From Hyphomicrobiales bacterium (GTDB lineage Bacteria; Pseudomonadota; Alphaproteobacteria; Rhizobiales; Rhizobiaceae): DNA of 64,000 nucleotides. The first letter of the stretch is position 1. The number at the start of each line of letters is the position of its first letter. Below, in pieces: positions 45,337-53,357 of this stretch. The DNA is taken from contig UBMP01000011.1 of the NCBI GenBank assembly GCA_900466575.1, positions 62,001 to 126,000 of the forward strand, written 5' to 3'. Under the pieces are notes generated by a model, which did no database searches, was not told the origin of the DNA, and saw only the letters and a list, made by a program, of their open reading frames with translations. A program made the position numbers and the translations under genes.

Positions 45337-46995
45337 TCAGTCCGCAATGTCGCCGATGCCGCGCGCGATCGCGGTCAGGCGGCCGAGCCGATCGGCGAGC
45401 TTCGAAACATCAGGCCGACGGGTTTCAAGCATCTTCAAAGCCTCTTCGAAGCTCGATGCAGAGTTCATGATGTCGAGGATCGGAGCCGTCACAGGATCGG
45501 CGATGGCCTGCCAGTCGGCGAGCGCATCGACGAACAACGTGTCCAGGCTCTCCAGCGCGTCCGGTGCGCCGGCCTCGGCCGAAAGCAACGCAATGCAGGC
45601 TCCGCAGCCGCAGGATCGCTTGTGGTCGCTGACGATCGCCGACAGAGCCGCCACCTTTGCCTTGGCCTCCTGGGCTGCCTTAGCCTTGTCCGCAGGCTTG
45701 CCGTCCTTTGGTGCCGGCTTCGGTTCGGGCGTCGGAGCTGGCGCGGGATCCGCAGGCTTGCCGAGGACTTCTTCATCCGGCTGTGGATCGGACAGAGCAA
45801 GCTTCTCACGAACTTCGTTCTGCGAGACCCGAAGGCCGAGGGGAACGAGATAGTTGAGCGCTGCTGAGAGCGCGGTGATATCTTCCGGATCTGGTACCGG
45901 AATTTCGATCCTGGGGTAGGCTTCCTGGAGCCCAAAGTTCAGATCGATGAATGGCCGGATCAGATCGCGGTTTATCGTTGCGGCGAGCTGCTTGCAGTCA
46001 GCGCGCAGGATATCGAGGCGGACCTCGTTGTGGATCTTCGCCTGGCCGAGCGACGATCCGTTGTCCGACGTCATTGTCTGGCCGACGACGAGCTTTGAAA
46101 TTTGCTTGTCAACGTAGTCGAGCAAGCCGCCAAACACAGCCGCCCCCTGCTGGCCCTCGACTTTATGGAACTCGATGTCCATCCCCACGGGGATGATCGC
46201 GGCGGCATCGTTGGCGATCGAGGCGACAGCTTTCAGCAAGGTGCGCTTGTCTGAAGCGCTGGCACCGGACGGATATTTGCCGACGCGAAGCGGCATGCCG
46301 TAGACTTCGGAAAAGGCTGCCCAATCCTGCAGGGTAAACTGCTGGATGATGTAGGCCCAGGCTGCCGGCCGGGCGAGACCTCGCCGAAGCGGAATGCCCA
46401 TCTTCGTGCGGGGCATGTGCCGCAGGAACTTCGCTTGCGGCAGTTCTTCGCCCTCGATCGAGCCATCGACAGCCAGGCGCAGATTTCGCAGGGTCAGCCG
46501 GTCGAACTGGAAGAAGCGCGAGTCCCGGTCGATGTATTTCACGGGCCGCAGGGCCTTGCGCTCGTATTCCCACATCATCTCGATGCAGGCATAGGACTTG
46601 TTCAACGCGTCCGGCAGGTGCGCACGGGCGTCGGAGAACCCGGCATCGTCGATCAACTCGTGAACGGCATCGACGATCTTTGTCGGGACGCCTTTCGATT
46701 CCACGGTATGTTCCATGCTCTCGATGGCCAGGCGGCGCGTCTGGAGCTGCGAGGCGAAGTGCAGATAGCGCTCTTCCATTTCCTCGGCCAGCGTGAGGTA
46801 GGAGCGCGCATTGCCTTCGGCCGCATCGCGCAGGATCGTGCCGAGCCGCTCCGGCGTCAGGCCGGTGGCGACGCGTTCCTCATGGGTGCGGCGAACGCCG
46901 GCAATGGTCGGTGTGGCAATCTCGTCCGAGAGGAGCTTGACCTCGATCGGCCGGCCATCTGGGCCGAGAATGCTGGAGGTGCGGGTTGTTACCAA
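45337..46995 (-). CDS. Portal protein (DUF935, Mu gp29 type)
   Basis: This 552-residue protein contains family segments LTPERLGTILRDAAEGNARSY, FASQLQTRRLAIE and QDWAAFSEVYGMPLRVGKYP, followed by KQISKLVVGQTMTSDNGSS. The portal forms the dodecameric DNA gate. The start is TTG preceded by GGGAG; it overlaps the terminase stop by seven bases. The C-terminal 120 residues are Pro/Ala-rich with CGCGACI, an unusual Cys cluster near residue 460. Confidence 0.87.
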   Translation of the reverse strand: MVTTRTSSILGPDGRPIEVKLLSDEIATPTIAGVRRTHEERVATGLTPERLGTILRDAAEGNARSYLTLAEEMEERYLHFASQLQTRRLAIESMEHTVESKGVPTKIVDAVHELIDDAGFSDARAHLPDALNKSYACIEMMWEYERKALRPVKYIDRDSRFFQFDRLTLRNLRLAVDGSIEGEELPQAKFLRHMPRTKMGIPLRRGLARPAAWAYIIQQFTLQDWAAFSEVYGMPLRVGKYPSGASASDKRTLLKAVASIANDAAAIIPVGMDIEFHKVEGQQGAAVFGGLLDYVDKQISKLVVGQTMTSDNGSSLGQAKIHNEVRLDILRADCKQLAATINRDLIRPFIDLNFGLQEAYPRIEIPVPDPEDITALSAALNYLVPLGLRVSQNEVREKLALSDPQPDEEVLGKPADPAPAPTPEPKPAPKDGKPADKAKAAQEAKAKVAALSAIVSDHKRSCGCGACIALLSAEAGAPDALESLDTLFVDALADWQAIADPVTAPILDIMNSASSFEEALKMLETRRPDVSKLADRLGRLTAIARGIGDIAD

Positions 46996-48413
46996 TGTCG
47001 TCTCCCGTAACCGGAATTGAAATCGTCGTCGTCCTCGTCAGCACCGGCCTTTTGTGAGGCGAGCGCGGAGACGGGTGTGTAGCCAAATTCGGCGACGCCG
47101 GGCCCCGCAGCATGGATCGCCAGCGCCAGCGCCCAGAAATGGTCGGCGTGCCCGTCCGGCGTCCGTTCAGCGGTGAAACGGATATTGCCGGCAGCGGTGA
47201 CCTGTTTGGTCACCGATCGCAGGTCTGAGCGAATTGTCTGGTTGTAGGGGATGCGGATGCGCCGGTCTTCCATCTTCGAACGAACGGGATAGGCAAGCGC
47301 CTCCTTCACGGCCGGGGTGAAGGTGACCGCCTCGATTGCATACTCGCCGAACTGATCTTGCGCGTCATCCGCCCAACCGATGCCTAGACCGGTGGCGTCG
47401 AAGCAAGCGCGGTTGCACCGTTTGAGCCAGGGCCAGATGATCTTCTCCTGGTCGCTTTTGCGCATGTTCTGCATAGCCTCGACGTGGCGCGTATAGAGCA
47501 CGTCACCGAGCCGCTCGACGATCCACAGGACGGTCAGGTCTTTCTTGCGGCCGATATCGACGCCGGCGTAAAGCTCGCGACCTTCGATAGCCTGCCAGTT
47601 CGTCGTCGTCGGATATTCAGCCGAGGCGATCAGGTCATATTCCAGGAAGGCCGCATCGTCGTCAGCGGCAACACACATATATTCCTGAAGGAAGCTCTCC
47701 TCGTCGGCCGCGCCACTTTTCACCCAATCGAAATATTCCGCCTCGGTCATCTCCTGGCGTTCGTCGTCCGCAGGCAGGGACTGCTGGAGCTTGTAGAGGA
47801 AGCCGTCGTCCAGGGCGTCCTGCAGCGTCACGCTATGCAGGCTGATCTTCTTCGGGTTGCCACTTTCGCGGGCCTCGCGGACCAGCTGGTTGAAGAAATT
47901 GTGTGAGCCGCGATGCGTGGAGATCACTTCCATGTTGCCGCCCCAGGTGATGCCGGGATAGGCGATCGACCAGAGCTTGCGAGGATCTGGATGAAGGGCG
48001 AACTCGTCCAGCACGCGGCTGCCGCGTTTACCGGCCTGGGCGTCCGGATTGGAACTCATGGAATGGATGCGCTTCGCATTGGCGAAGCGCAGGACATAGG
48101 CAGTATGTTTCCCCTCGGGATCGAGGGCGACTTCGCCGAGATCCTGTGCGGCGAGATCGAGAATACCCGAGAAGAGCTTGCAGTCTTCCAGAAAGAGCCG
48201 AGCCTGAATATCGTCGCGGGAAGACACCCACTGATCATGCTTGGCGCTCACAAGCGCCGTGCGGCTGACCGTGGCATAGGCGGTGGACCAGGACAGACCG
48301 ATTTGGCGGCCTTTCTCCATCAGCTTCAGGCGCGAATTGTCGGTAATCCACCGCGATTGATAAGGAAGAAAAATCGCGTTCGGATCAGCCGGAATGACCT
48401 TGGCGCGCCCCAT
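46989..48413 (-). CDS. Large terminase (Mu gp28 type)
   Basis: The ATPase-nuclease motor for headful DNA packaging. In 474 residues it shows a Walker A-like loop GRQIGLSWST (35-44), Walker B with catalytic Glu in RVLDEFA (Asp136-Glu137), and RNase H-like nuclease acids Asp286 (YAGVDIGRKKD), Asp339 (CFDATGLGIG) and Asp424 (GHADHFWALA). All key residues are present. Adjacent to the gp27-like small subunit with one shared base. Confidence 0.9.
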   Translation of the reverse strand: MGRAKVIPADPNAIFLPYQSRWITDNSRLKLMEKGRQIGLSWSTAYATVSRTALVSAKHDQWVSSRDDIQARLFLEDCKLFSGILDLAAQDLGEVALDPEGKHTAYVLRFANAKRIHSMSSNPDAQAGKRGSRVLDEFALHPDPRKLWSIAYPGITWGGNMEVISTHRGSHNFFNQLVREARESGNPKKISLHSVTLQDALDDGFLYKLQQSLPADDERQEMTEAEYFDWVKSGAADEESFLQEYMCVAADDDAAFLEYDLIASAEYPTTTNWQAIEGRELYAGVDIGRKKDLTVLWIVERLGDVLYTRHVEAMQNMRKSDQEKIIWPWLKRCNRACFDATGLGIGWADDAQDQFGEYAIEAVTFTPAVKEALAYPVRSKMEDRRIRIPYNQTIRSDLRSVTKQVTAAGNIRFTAERTPDGHADHFWALALAIHAAGPGVAEFGYTPVSALASQKAGADEDDDDFNSGYGRRHW

Positions 48414-48967
48414 CAGAGAATGCCCAGGCGACGGTTGATCTCGTCCATAGTCTCCTGCGAGACGCCGGCCTTCTTCACGACCTCCGAGACCGCATCGACA
48501 GCTTTTTCAAGCTTCGACTTTGCCAATGCCTCGGCCTTCTCGCGCAGTTCGGCCGAATGGCGCTGCGCCATGACCGTATCCTTGTAGGCGCGCGCCAGCT
48601 CCATGGCGTTCTTCGAATCGAGGCCGTCGCCGTCGAGCAGCTCGTCGAGCAGCGTCTTCAGAAACTCGCCCAGGACGATGTCGGCCTTGCCGATTTCTTC
48701 CGGCGTGAGACGTTCGGCTATGCCGGCATAGATATGGCGGCGCTCTTCGAGCTGCAGCGTCCGCTTCGCAAGGCGCATGGCCTTGCGGTTGAAGGCCGAT
48801 CGCGAAATCGTCTCGATGCCCTTTGCTTCGAGGCGGTCATTGAACTCAAAATGAATGTCCGCCTGCGTCCGCTCGCGCTTGTTCAGCTCGCCGATCGCCC
48901 AAATGAGATCGTCGCGGGCTTCTTCCGGCAAGAGATCGAGGCTTGAGAGACGTCCACGGCCAGCCAT
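48413..48967 (-). CDS. Small terminase (DUF3486, Mu gp27 type)
   Basis: This 184-residue helical protein of the DUF3486 family starts GRGRLSSLDLLPEEARDDLIWA, has the segment RTQADIHFEFNDRLEAKGIE and a lysine/alanine-rich C-terminal helix. It binds DNA ends for packaging with the gp28-type motor encoded next. Confidence 0.85.
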   Translation of the reverse strand: MAGRGRLSSLDLLPEEARDDLIWAIGELNKRERTQADIHFEFNDRLEAKGIETISRSAFNRKAMRLAKRTLQLEERRHIYAGIAERLTPEEIGKADIVLGEFLKTLLDELLDGDGLDSKNAMELARAYKDTVMAQRHSAELREKAEALAKSKLEKAVDAVSEVVKKAGVSQETMDEINRRLGIL

Positions 48968-48971
48968 CTGA

Positions 48972-49271
48972 TTACCCTCTGATCGTCGGACCCATGACGC
49001 CCGCGATCTGGATGATGCCCTTCAGATGGTGTTCACCGCGCGCCGTGAGCCGCGCGATCTTCACCGTATCTGCCTCGACGATCGTCACTGCCTGCATGTC
49101 GCGCAGATAGGTATACTGCAGCTCGATCCACTCGCGCGGCTTGTCGATGAGCAGGCGCGCGAGCAAGATCGACTGCATCCTGGATGACGATATCGCCTTG
49201 TTCTCTTCCTTCGATAGTTCCTTGAGGATCGCGAGGCGGGCCTCTTCCTGGAGTTCGATTTCAATGCTCAT
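48972..49271 (-). CDS. Mu gp26-like HTH protein
   Basis: This 99-residue protein has a winged-helix look (RMQSILLARLLIDKPREWIE, then VKIARLTARGEHHLKGII with a wing-like end). Mu-like phages carry such a gene (gp26) between the gp25 and gp27 types; role in packaging or regulation is not established. Four-base overlap with the DUF2730 gene. Confidence 0.75.
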   Translation of the reverse strand: MSIEIELQEEARLAILKELSKEENKAISSSRMQSILLARLLIDKPREWIELQYTYLRDMQAVTIVEADTVKIARLTARGEHHLKGIIQIAGVMGPTIRG

Positions 49272-49606
49272 CGTTGTTTGCCCTGATCAAGGAGGAAGTT
49301 TTGCAGGCGGACGGTCACCGCCGCTAATGGTTCAAGGCGCTCCGCAATCACGTTGATCCGCCCATTGATCTCTGCCATTGCAAGTTCGATGTGGTGCTGG
49401 CTTTCCTTGTTGGGCAGATTTTCGAGCTTTGCCTCTGCTGCCTGAATGCGCCGGTCGTGCTCGATCAACTTGGTTTCTGCCTTCGTGACCTTCTCCTCGA
49501 GCTTCTTCTCTCCGGCCGAGAGCATGTTCTTGATCACGATGATCAGAATTATGCTGTTCATCAGGAGGGAGATCAGAACGCCGATCGCGGTAACGTCAAA
49601 AATCAT
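49268..49606 (-). CDS. Mu gp25-like membrane coiled-coil (DUF2730)
   Basis: This 112-residue protein has one membrane helix (about residues 6-28: LISLLMNSIILIIVI) and a coiled coil (about 35-100). It is typical of DUF2730 proteins in Mu-like phages. The ATG at 49606 overlaps the TraR-type stop; the in-frame start at 49642 is less likely. Function unknown. Confidence 0.75.
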   Translation of the reverse strand: MIFDVTAIGVLISLLMNSIILIIVIKNMLSAGEKKLEEKVTKAETKLIEHDRRIQAAEAKLENLPNKESQHHIELAMAEINGRINVIAERLEPLAAVTVRLQNFLLDQGKQR

Positions 49607-49824
49607 CTGTGGTACTTCTCCGTTTCGATCAGGCCCTGGCATTCGATGCAGCGGCGCGCGGCCGGCATGGCGGCGCGGCGCTTCGGCTCAATCTCACGGC
49701 CGCAGTCGATGCATTCCGTCGTTCCGGACGTGGCAAGGGCGGCGCGCGCCTCGGCGATCGTGCGGGCGTTTTCTACCTCGACATACAGGCTTGCGCGTTC
49801 GATCTCGTCGCAACGCTCGATCAT
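49603..49824 (-). CDS. TraR/DksA-type zinc-finger protein
   Basis: This 73-residue protein has a short coiled-coil start and a C4 zinc finger: CIDCG (about residues 38-42) and CIEC (about 59-62). It resembles TraR, a half-size DksA that binds the RNA polymerase secondary channel. Phage copies may shift host transcription in the late phase. Four-base overlaps on both sides. Confidence 0.85.
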   Translation of the reverse strand: MIERCDEIERASLYVEVENARTIAEARAALATSGTTECIDCGREIEPKRRAAMPAARRCIECQGLIETEKYHR

Positions 49825-49946
49825 TTCGCCTCCCGCAAGGCTCGCATCACGGCAGCCAGTTCCGTAATTGTCTTTGTGTTCGGCCTTTCCTCGGCGCCCA
49901 AAAGATTGAGCATCAGCACCTTCAAGTGTTCAGCAGCCTCAATCAT
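49821..49946 (-). CDS. Small coupled protein, unknown
   Basis: This 41-residue protein starts MIEAAEHLKVLMLNLLGAEE. It fits exactly between Rz1 and the TraR-type gene with four-base ATGA overlaps at both ends, which supports translation. Mostly helical; no family recognised. Confidence 0.5.
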   Translation of the reverse strand: MIEAAEHLKVLMLNLLGAEERPNTKTITELAAVMRALREAK

Positions 49947-50233
49947 TTTGCGGCTCCGGTAATGGCGCGAACAGCGGCGCGCTTCTGGACGATGCAAGCC
50001 TTGAGGCCGGAGCGATCTTCGTTCCAAAAGTCAGTCGTTTCTTGCTGGCTCAGGAGGGCGAGGTCGCGAGGCGGATTGCTCAACTGCGGGTCTGGCGCTG
50101 CGGCTATCGGGGGCAGATCGGGGCTGACATAAACCGTGCGCACGGTGATCTCCGGCTTCGCCTTCTCAGCGGATGAGCAGGCGGATATGAGCAGCGTCGA
50201 TGCCGCAAGAACCGCCATTCGGTAGGCTTTCAT
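49943..50233 (-). CDS. Outer spanin lipoprotein (Rz1 type)
   Basis: This 96-residue lipoprotein has a basic start, hydrophobic core and lipobox LISAC near residues 15-19, followed by a Pro-rich mature part (SPDLPPIAAAPDPQLSNPP). Out-of-frame overlap of 68 bases with the Rz-type gene is typical for Rz/Rz1. With Rz it links and fuses inner and outer membranes at lysis. Confidence 0.8.
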   Translation of the reverse strand: MKAYRMAVLAASTLLISACSSAEKAKPEITVRTVYVSPDLPPIAAAPDPQLSNPPRDLALLSQQETTDFWNEDRSGLKACIVQKRAAVRAITGAAK

Positions 50234-50549
50234 TGTCTTTCCTCGCTGCCGCCTGGTCTCTCTCGATTTCGGCGATCTTGTCGGTGGCTTCGGCCTGCAC
50301 CTGGACGATCGCGCGCGACTGCGCGGCAATCCTGGCATTGGCCTCCGAATTGGATTTGGCGATCTCAGCCTTGCACTCGGCGCGGACTGCGACCTTCGCC
50401 TGAGTGACCGCCTGGTCGATGACTTCCTTGAGGTTCTCGGATGCCCTGAAGATGAGACTTGCCGCCCCGATCATGAGACCGCCGGCGGCGAGAAGGACGA
50501 GGGCAAGAACAAGAACCTTGCCGGATATTCCGCCAAACAATGCGCTCAT
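50166..50549 (-). CDS. Inner spanin (Rz type)
   Basis: This 127-residue protein has one membrane helix (about residues 11-33) and a periplasmic coiled coil (ENLKEVIDQAVTQAKVAVRA through IAEIERDQAAARKDN). It partners the lipoprotein encoded in the overlapping frame. It starts four bases inside the putative holin gene. Confidence 0.75.
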   Translation of the reverse strand: MSALFGGISGKVLVLALVLLAAGGLMIGAASLIFRASENLKEVIDQAVTQAKVAVRAECKAEIAKSNSEANARIAAQSRAIVQVQAEATDKIAEIERDQAAARKDNESLPNGGSCGIDAAHIRLLIR

Positions 50550-50839
50550 GTCTGGCCCCCGTCGGTTGCGGCTTCCGAGGTCGCGGGTCCCGGCTGGTCT
50601 CGGGCCAGAGGGCCATGCTTGAGCTGGGTGCGCATATCCAATGATCCAAAGCCGCGATGGACGCCGAGGAGCGCAACGATGAGGCCGAAAGTGAGGGGCA
50701 CGACGAGAGAGGCGAAGCCCGTTGCCTGTTCAGAATTATGGAAGCCGGCGGCATACGCTAGCATGTAGATGAGGCCCCAGGCGGCAACGAGGGAGCCGTA
50801 GATCATGCGCTTCGAGGCGGAGTAGCGAGGCTTTTCCAT
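50546..50839 (-). CDS. Putative holin, two-span
   Basis: This 97-residue protein has two membrane helices (about residues 13-33 and 42-62) and a hydrophilic tail. The place between endolysin and spanins, small size and topology suggest a holin. No sequence family recognised, so the call rests on context. Its start shares a base with the endolysin stop. Confidence 0.6.
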   Translation of the reverse strand: MEKPRYSASKRMIYGSLVAAWGLIYMLAYAAGFHNSEQATGFASLVVPLTFGLIVALLGVHRGFGSLDMRTQLKHGPLARDQPGPATSEAATDGGQT

Positions 50840-51663
50840 CAGGCAGCCGCTCCGACCAGCGCACCTTTGATCGCGGCGGCGGTCTTCTGGCCAACGATGC
50901 CATCGGCAACCAGACCCTGCCGCTTCTGGAACGTGATGACCGCGCCCTCTGTGCCGGCACCGAAATCCTCATCAATTGCCAGCGCGTAATAGCCTAGCTT
51001 GTGCAGCTGCTCCTGCAGGTCGCCGACGGCTTCGCCCGTCATGCCACGGCGCAAGACGGGCGCGTTCTGGTTGGCGGCGATGATGTCACCCTGAACTGCC
51101 GTGAAAATGGCCTTGGCGCGTACAAGCTTCGCGGTACGGTCGGCATAGCCGTTGTAACCACCATTCACGATTTTGGTGACCGCGCGCAGATCATCGCGAT
51201 CAGCTACGACATTGATGCGCTTGACCGTCCAGTACCAAATGGCCGACCAGGACGCCCATTCCTTGTCGTCGAGCAGCTCGGGCTGCGCTTCGAAGTCCGG
51301 CGCACCGGTGATCTCCGTGCGCATCCAGGCGGTAAAAGAGCGATAGTTGGCGCGGCCAGTGACCATGATCAGGCCACGGCCCTTGTAGTGGACGCCATCG
51401 CCAGGACGAACGTTGCCGAGATCCGCGCGGCCTTCGTATGCGCGGCCGGAGGCATACTCTTCGAGCGCGTTGAAACTATCGCTTTCATGGGCGCACTGGG
51501 CGAGGAAATGCGATATCCGCAGGGGCGAGTTGATCTCAAACCGCTCCATGAGGCCGGGCAAGTTGTCGTCGATCATGTCGACGTGCAGCTTGGCAGCGGC
51601 CGTGTTGACGCCGCCGATGGCGAGCAGCGTAGTGGCGGTGACGAGTGCGGTGAGTTTAGTCAT
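50839..51663 (-). CDS. GH19 endolysin with signal peptide and PG-binding domain
   Basis: This 274-residue lysin has an N-terminal signal-like segment (about 1-24, ending TAAAK), a GH19 chitinase/lysozyme domain with Glu60 (QCAHESDSFNALEEYASG) as likely catalytic acid and GDGVHYKGRGLIMVTGRANY downstream, and a C-terminal peptidoglycan-binding domain (about 215-272: LRRGMTGEAVGDLQEQLHKL). It cuts host peptidoglycan. The signal suggests Sec export or signal-anchor release rather than passage through a large-hole holin. GGAGCG precedes ATG 51663. First gene of the late unit. Confidence 0.87.
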   Translation of the reverse strand: MTKLTALVTATTLLAIGGVNTAAAKLHVDMIDDNLPGLMERFEINSPLRISHFLAQCAHESDSFNALEEYASGRAYEGRADLGNVRPGDGVHYKGRGLIMVTGRANYRSFTAWMRTEITGAPDFEAQPELLDDKEWASWSAIWYWTVKRINVVADRDDLRAVTKIVNGGYNGYADRTAKLVRAKAIFTAVQGDIIAANQNAPVLRRGMTGEAVGDLQEQLHKLGYYALAIDEDFGAGTEGAVITFQKRQGLVADGIVGQKTAAAIKGALVGAAA

Positions 51664-51700
51664 TTGGTCGCTCCAGTTGGAGCGACACTGCTTTTCGTCG

Positions 51701-51729
51701 GGCAACTTATTGCCACTGACAATTGTCAG
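51701..51729 (-). promoter_or_regulatory. Dyads upstream of the lysis operon
   Basis: CTGACAATTGTCAG (51716-51729) is a perfect 14-base palindrome. It is immediately followed on the minus strand by a second dyad, GGCAA-TAAG-TTGCC (51701-51714). The first shares TGACA..TGTCA with the dyads at 30695 and 43297. An AAGCAG element lies about 32 bases further. It sits between the Mor-type gene and its expected target operon. Confidence 0.55.
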
Positions 51730-51733
51730 CGCG

Positions 51734-52129
51734 TCAGAAAAGTTCGCCTTGTCCGTCGTCTTCTTTTGCTTTCATGCGCCAGATCGTGCGCTCATGCAAG
51801 CCGGAAGCGCGCGCCGCCTCGCGGACACTGCTGCCGCTATTCAGGGCTTCGCCAGCCCGCCGGCGGGCAGCATTCAAGATGGCGGCTGGCCCCTTTGGGA
51901 TGGTTTCGTCACGCACACCGCGAAGCTTTCCGTCAGGATCGAGCGTGGCGAGGCCTCGGCAGATGGCGTCCGCCTGGTCGTATCCGAGCAGCTCTGTCAG
52001 CCAATGGCCCTCCATCGCGCGGGGCGGAATCGAGACGCGCGTTCCACCCACGGCCGAGGCGATCTTGTAGGCCGCGTCATTACCTGCGATTTCCGCGATG
52101 TCCGCAAGGATGCCAGGGAGGTTGCTCAC
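51734..52129 (-). CDS. Mor/C-type middle or late transcription activator
   Basis: This 131-residue protein starts at GTG overlapping the preceding stop (GTGA). It has the Mor dimer part (GNDAAYKIASAVGGTRVSIP), the linking loop with PKGPAAILNAARRR, and a C-terminal helix-turn-helix (SSVREAARASGLHERTIWRMK). Mor and C of Mu bind dyads upstream of middle and late promoters as dimers and recruit RNA polymerase. As only one such gene is seen, it may serve both stages. Confidence 0.8.
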   Translation of the reverse strand: MSNLPGILADIAEIAGNDAAYKIASAVGGTRVSIPPRAMEGHWLTELLGYDQADAICRGLATLDPDGKLRGVRDETIPKGPAAILNAARRRAGEALNSGSSVREAARASGLHERTIWRMKAKEDDGQGELF

Positions 52130-52356
52130 GGCCGCCCTCCAACTCTTTCCAGAAGCTGCCGGCGCATCAGCTCGGTCGTGACATCGCAAAGCCGTGCCTC
52201 GATCTTCCAGCGGCGATGCGAGCCGGGGCGCGCGTTTTGAAGAGACTTCAAAAGCGCATTGCGGCGCTCTTCAAGTCTCTTCAAAGCGGCTCGGTTATCA
52301 ACGGTCTGGAACAGGTCCAGACCGCTTTCGAGAATGGGACGGGACGCGGCCATCAC
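52126..52356 (-). CDS. Small helical phage protein
   Basis: This 76-residue protein has a basic coiled-coil-like core (AALKRLEERRNALLKSLQNA). Unrecognised. Its start and stop overlap the neighbours by four bases each, so it belongs to the early operon between GemA and Mor. Confidence 0.55.
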   Translation of the reverse strand: MMAASRPILESGLDLFQTVDNRAALKRLEERRNALLKSLQNARPGSHRRWKIEARLCDVTTELMRRQLLERVGGRP

Positions 52357-52574
52357 GCTCTCCCTCTTTGGTGGACTGTCACGACCGTTTCTTCGCGCAG
52401 CACGTACTTGACGCCATCGGCAATAACGGCCGCCGCGCCGTAGCGGACGCCGGTCTGGACGCTATTGCGTATCTCTGCGCGGATGGCTTCGACATCCAGG
52501 CCATGGCAGCACTCCAGGAAGCGAAGAACAGCGTGATCAGAAATAATGGGGTAGAGGCCAATTTCCTTCATCAT
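52353..52574 (-). CDS. Small early protein, unknown
   Basis: This 73-residue protein (MMKEIGLYPIISDHAVLRFLE, then a beta part VIADGVKYVLREETVVTVH) looks like a compact alpha/beta domain, and similar small proteins occur in other rhizobial prophages. AGGCAGG precedes the ATG. Function unknown. Confidence 0.6.
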   Translation of the reverse strand: MMKEIGLYPIISDHAVLRFLECCHGLDVEAIRAEIRNSVQTGVRYGAAAVIADGVKYVLREETVVTVHQRGRA

Positions 52575-52690
52575 GGACCTGCCTTTGCTGCAGCCTTGCG
52601 CGCGGCGGCGCGGCGGGCGGCTTCGCCGGGCTTGGCGGCGGCTTGGTGGCGCTGGTTGGTGACGGCCGGGGAGGCGAGGCGATGGCTCAT
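52571..52690 (-). CDS. Very small basic Ala-rich protein
   Basis: This 39-residue protein is rich in Ala, Arg and Lys (RRAAARKAAAKAGP end). It fits between GemA and the next gene with ATGA-type overlaps, which argues for translation, but composition is low-complexity and it could be a chance frame. Confidence 0.35.
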   Translation of the reverse strand: MSHRLASPAVTNQRHQAAAKPGEAARRAAARKAAAKAGP

Positions 52691-53328
52691 TGCGCACCTG
52701 CCTTCTTGGCGGCGCGGATGCGGTTGCCGAGACCGTTCATGACTTCGATCCATTGCTGGCTCGTAAAATCTCGATGCAGGACGTTGTAATCGATGAGGTC
52801 GGTCACAACCGGCCAGAAATCCGTCGGAGTGCCGCCAAGCTTCCTCCATTGTGCATTCGCGATGCGATATCCATCGGTGTGGGTGAAAGCTGGTGTAAGG
52901 TTCTTGATCGTCCAGTCGACGCCGCCCTCACGAGCCAGAATGGCCTTCAGAGCCTCGATCGCTTTCCGCGCATCAGCCGCGTCTCTGCAAAACCGGACAG
53001 CATCCAGCCCTGTCTGGCGCTTGACGAAGGCTTCGAGCGCTGCGTCATCGCGGTTTCCGAAGATCCCGAGGTTCCATCCCGCGATCCAAAGTGCCTGGAG
53101 CTTGCCCGCATAGCGGCCGGACAGCTTCTGGCGGCCATCTGCACGACGCTTTGCTTGAGGTTTGAAGCCTTCCGATACAAAGACCTGCAAAACGTGTTGA
53201 CGTTCGTGTTCATCCATTTCCTTGGTCGAAGACTTGCCGGTAATGTTGAGCAACTTCGCGCGATACGTGTCCTCATCAAGTCCAAGCTGGGACTTCGCTA
53301 TGTGGATTTCCGCGATTGACGATTTCAT
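52687..53328 (-). CDS. gemA: GemA-like regulatory protein (gp16, DUF1018)
   Basis: This 213-residue protein with DUF1018 core (AEIHIAKSQLGLDEDTYRAKLLNITGK at the start, split here for length: early helices then LSGRYAGKLQALWIAGWNLG). GemA of Mu modulates host gene expression and DNA topology. ATG 53328 follows GGGGGG; the in-frame start at 53391 overlaps the divergent cargo gene. Full-length. Confidence 0.82.
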   Translation of the reverse strand: MKSSIAEIHIAKSQLGLDEDTYRAKLLNITGKSSTKEMDEHERQHVLQVFVSEGFKPQAKRRADGRQKLSGRYAGKLQALWIAGWNLGIFGNRDDAALEAFVKRQTGLDAVRFCRDAADARKAIEALKAILAREGGVDWTIKNLTPAFTHTDGYRIANAQWRKLGGTPTDFWPVVTDLIDYNVLHRDFTSQQWIEVMNGLGNRIRAAKKAGAQ

Positions 53329-53357
53329 AGTTGCCCCCCGAGATTGGAGCTGGACCG

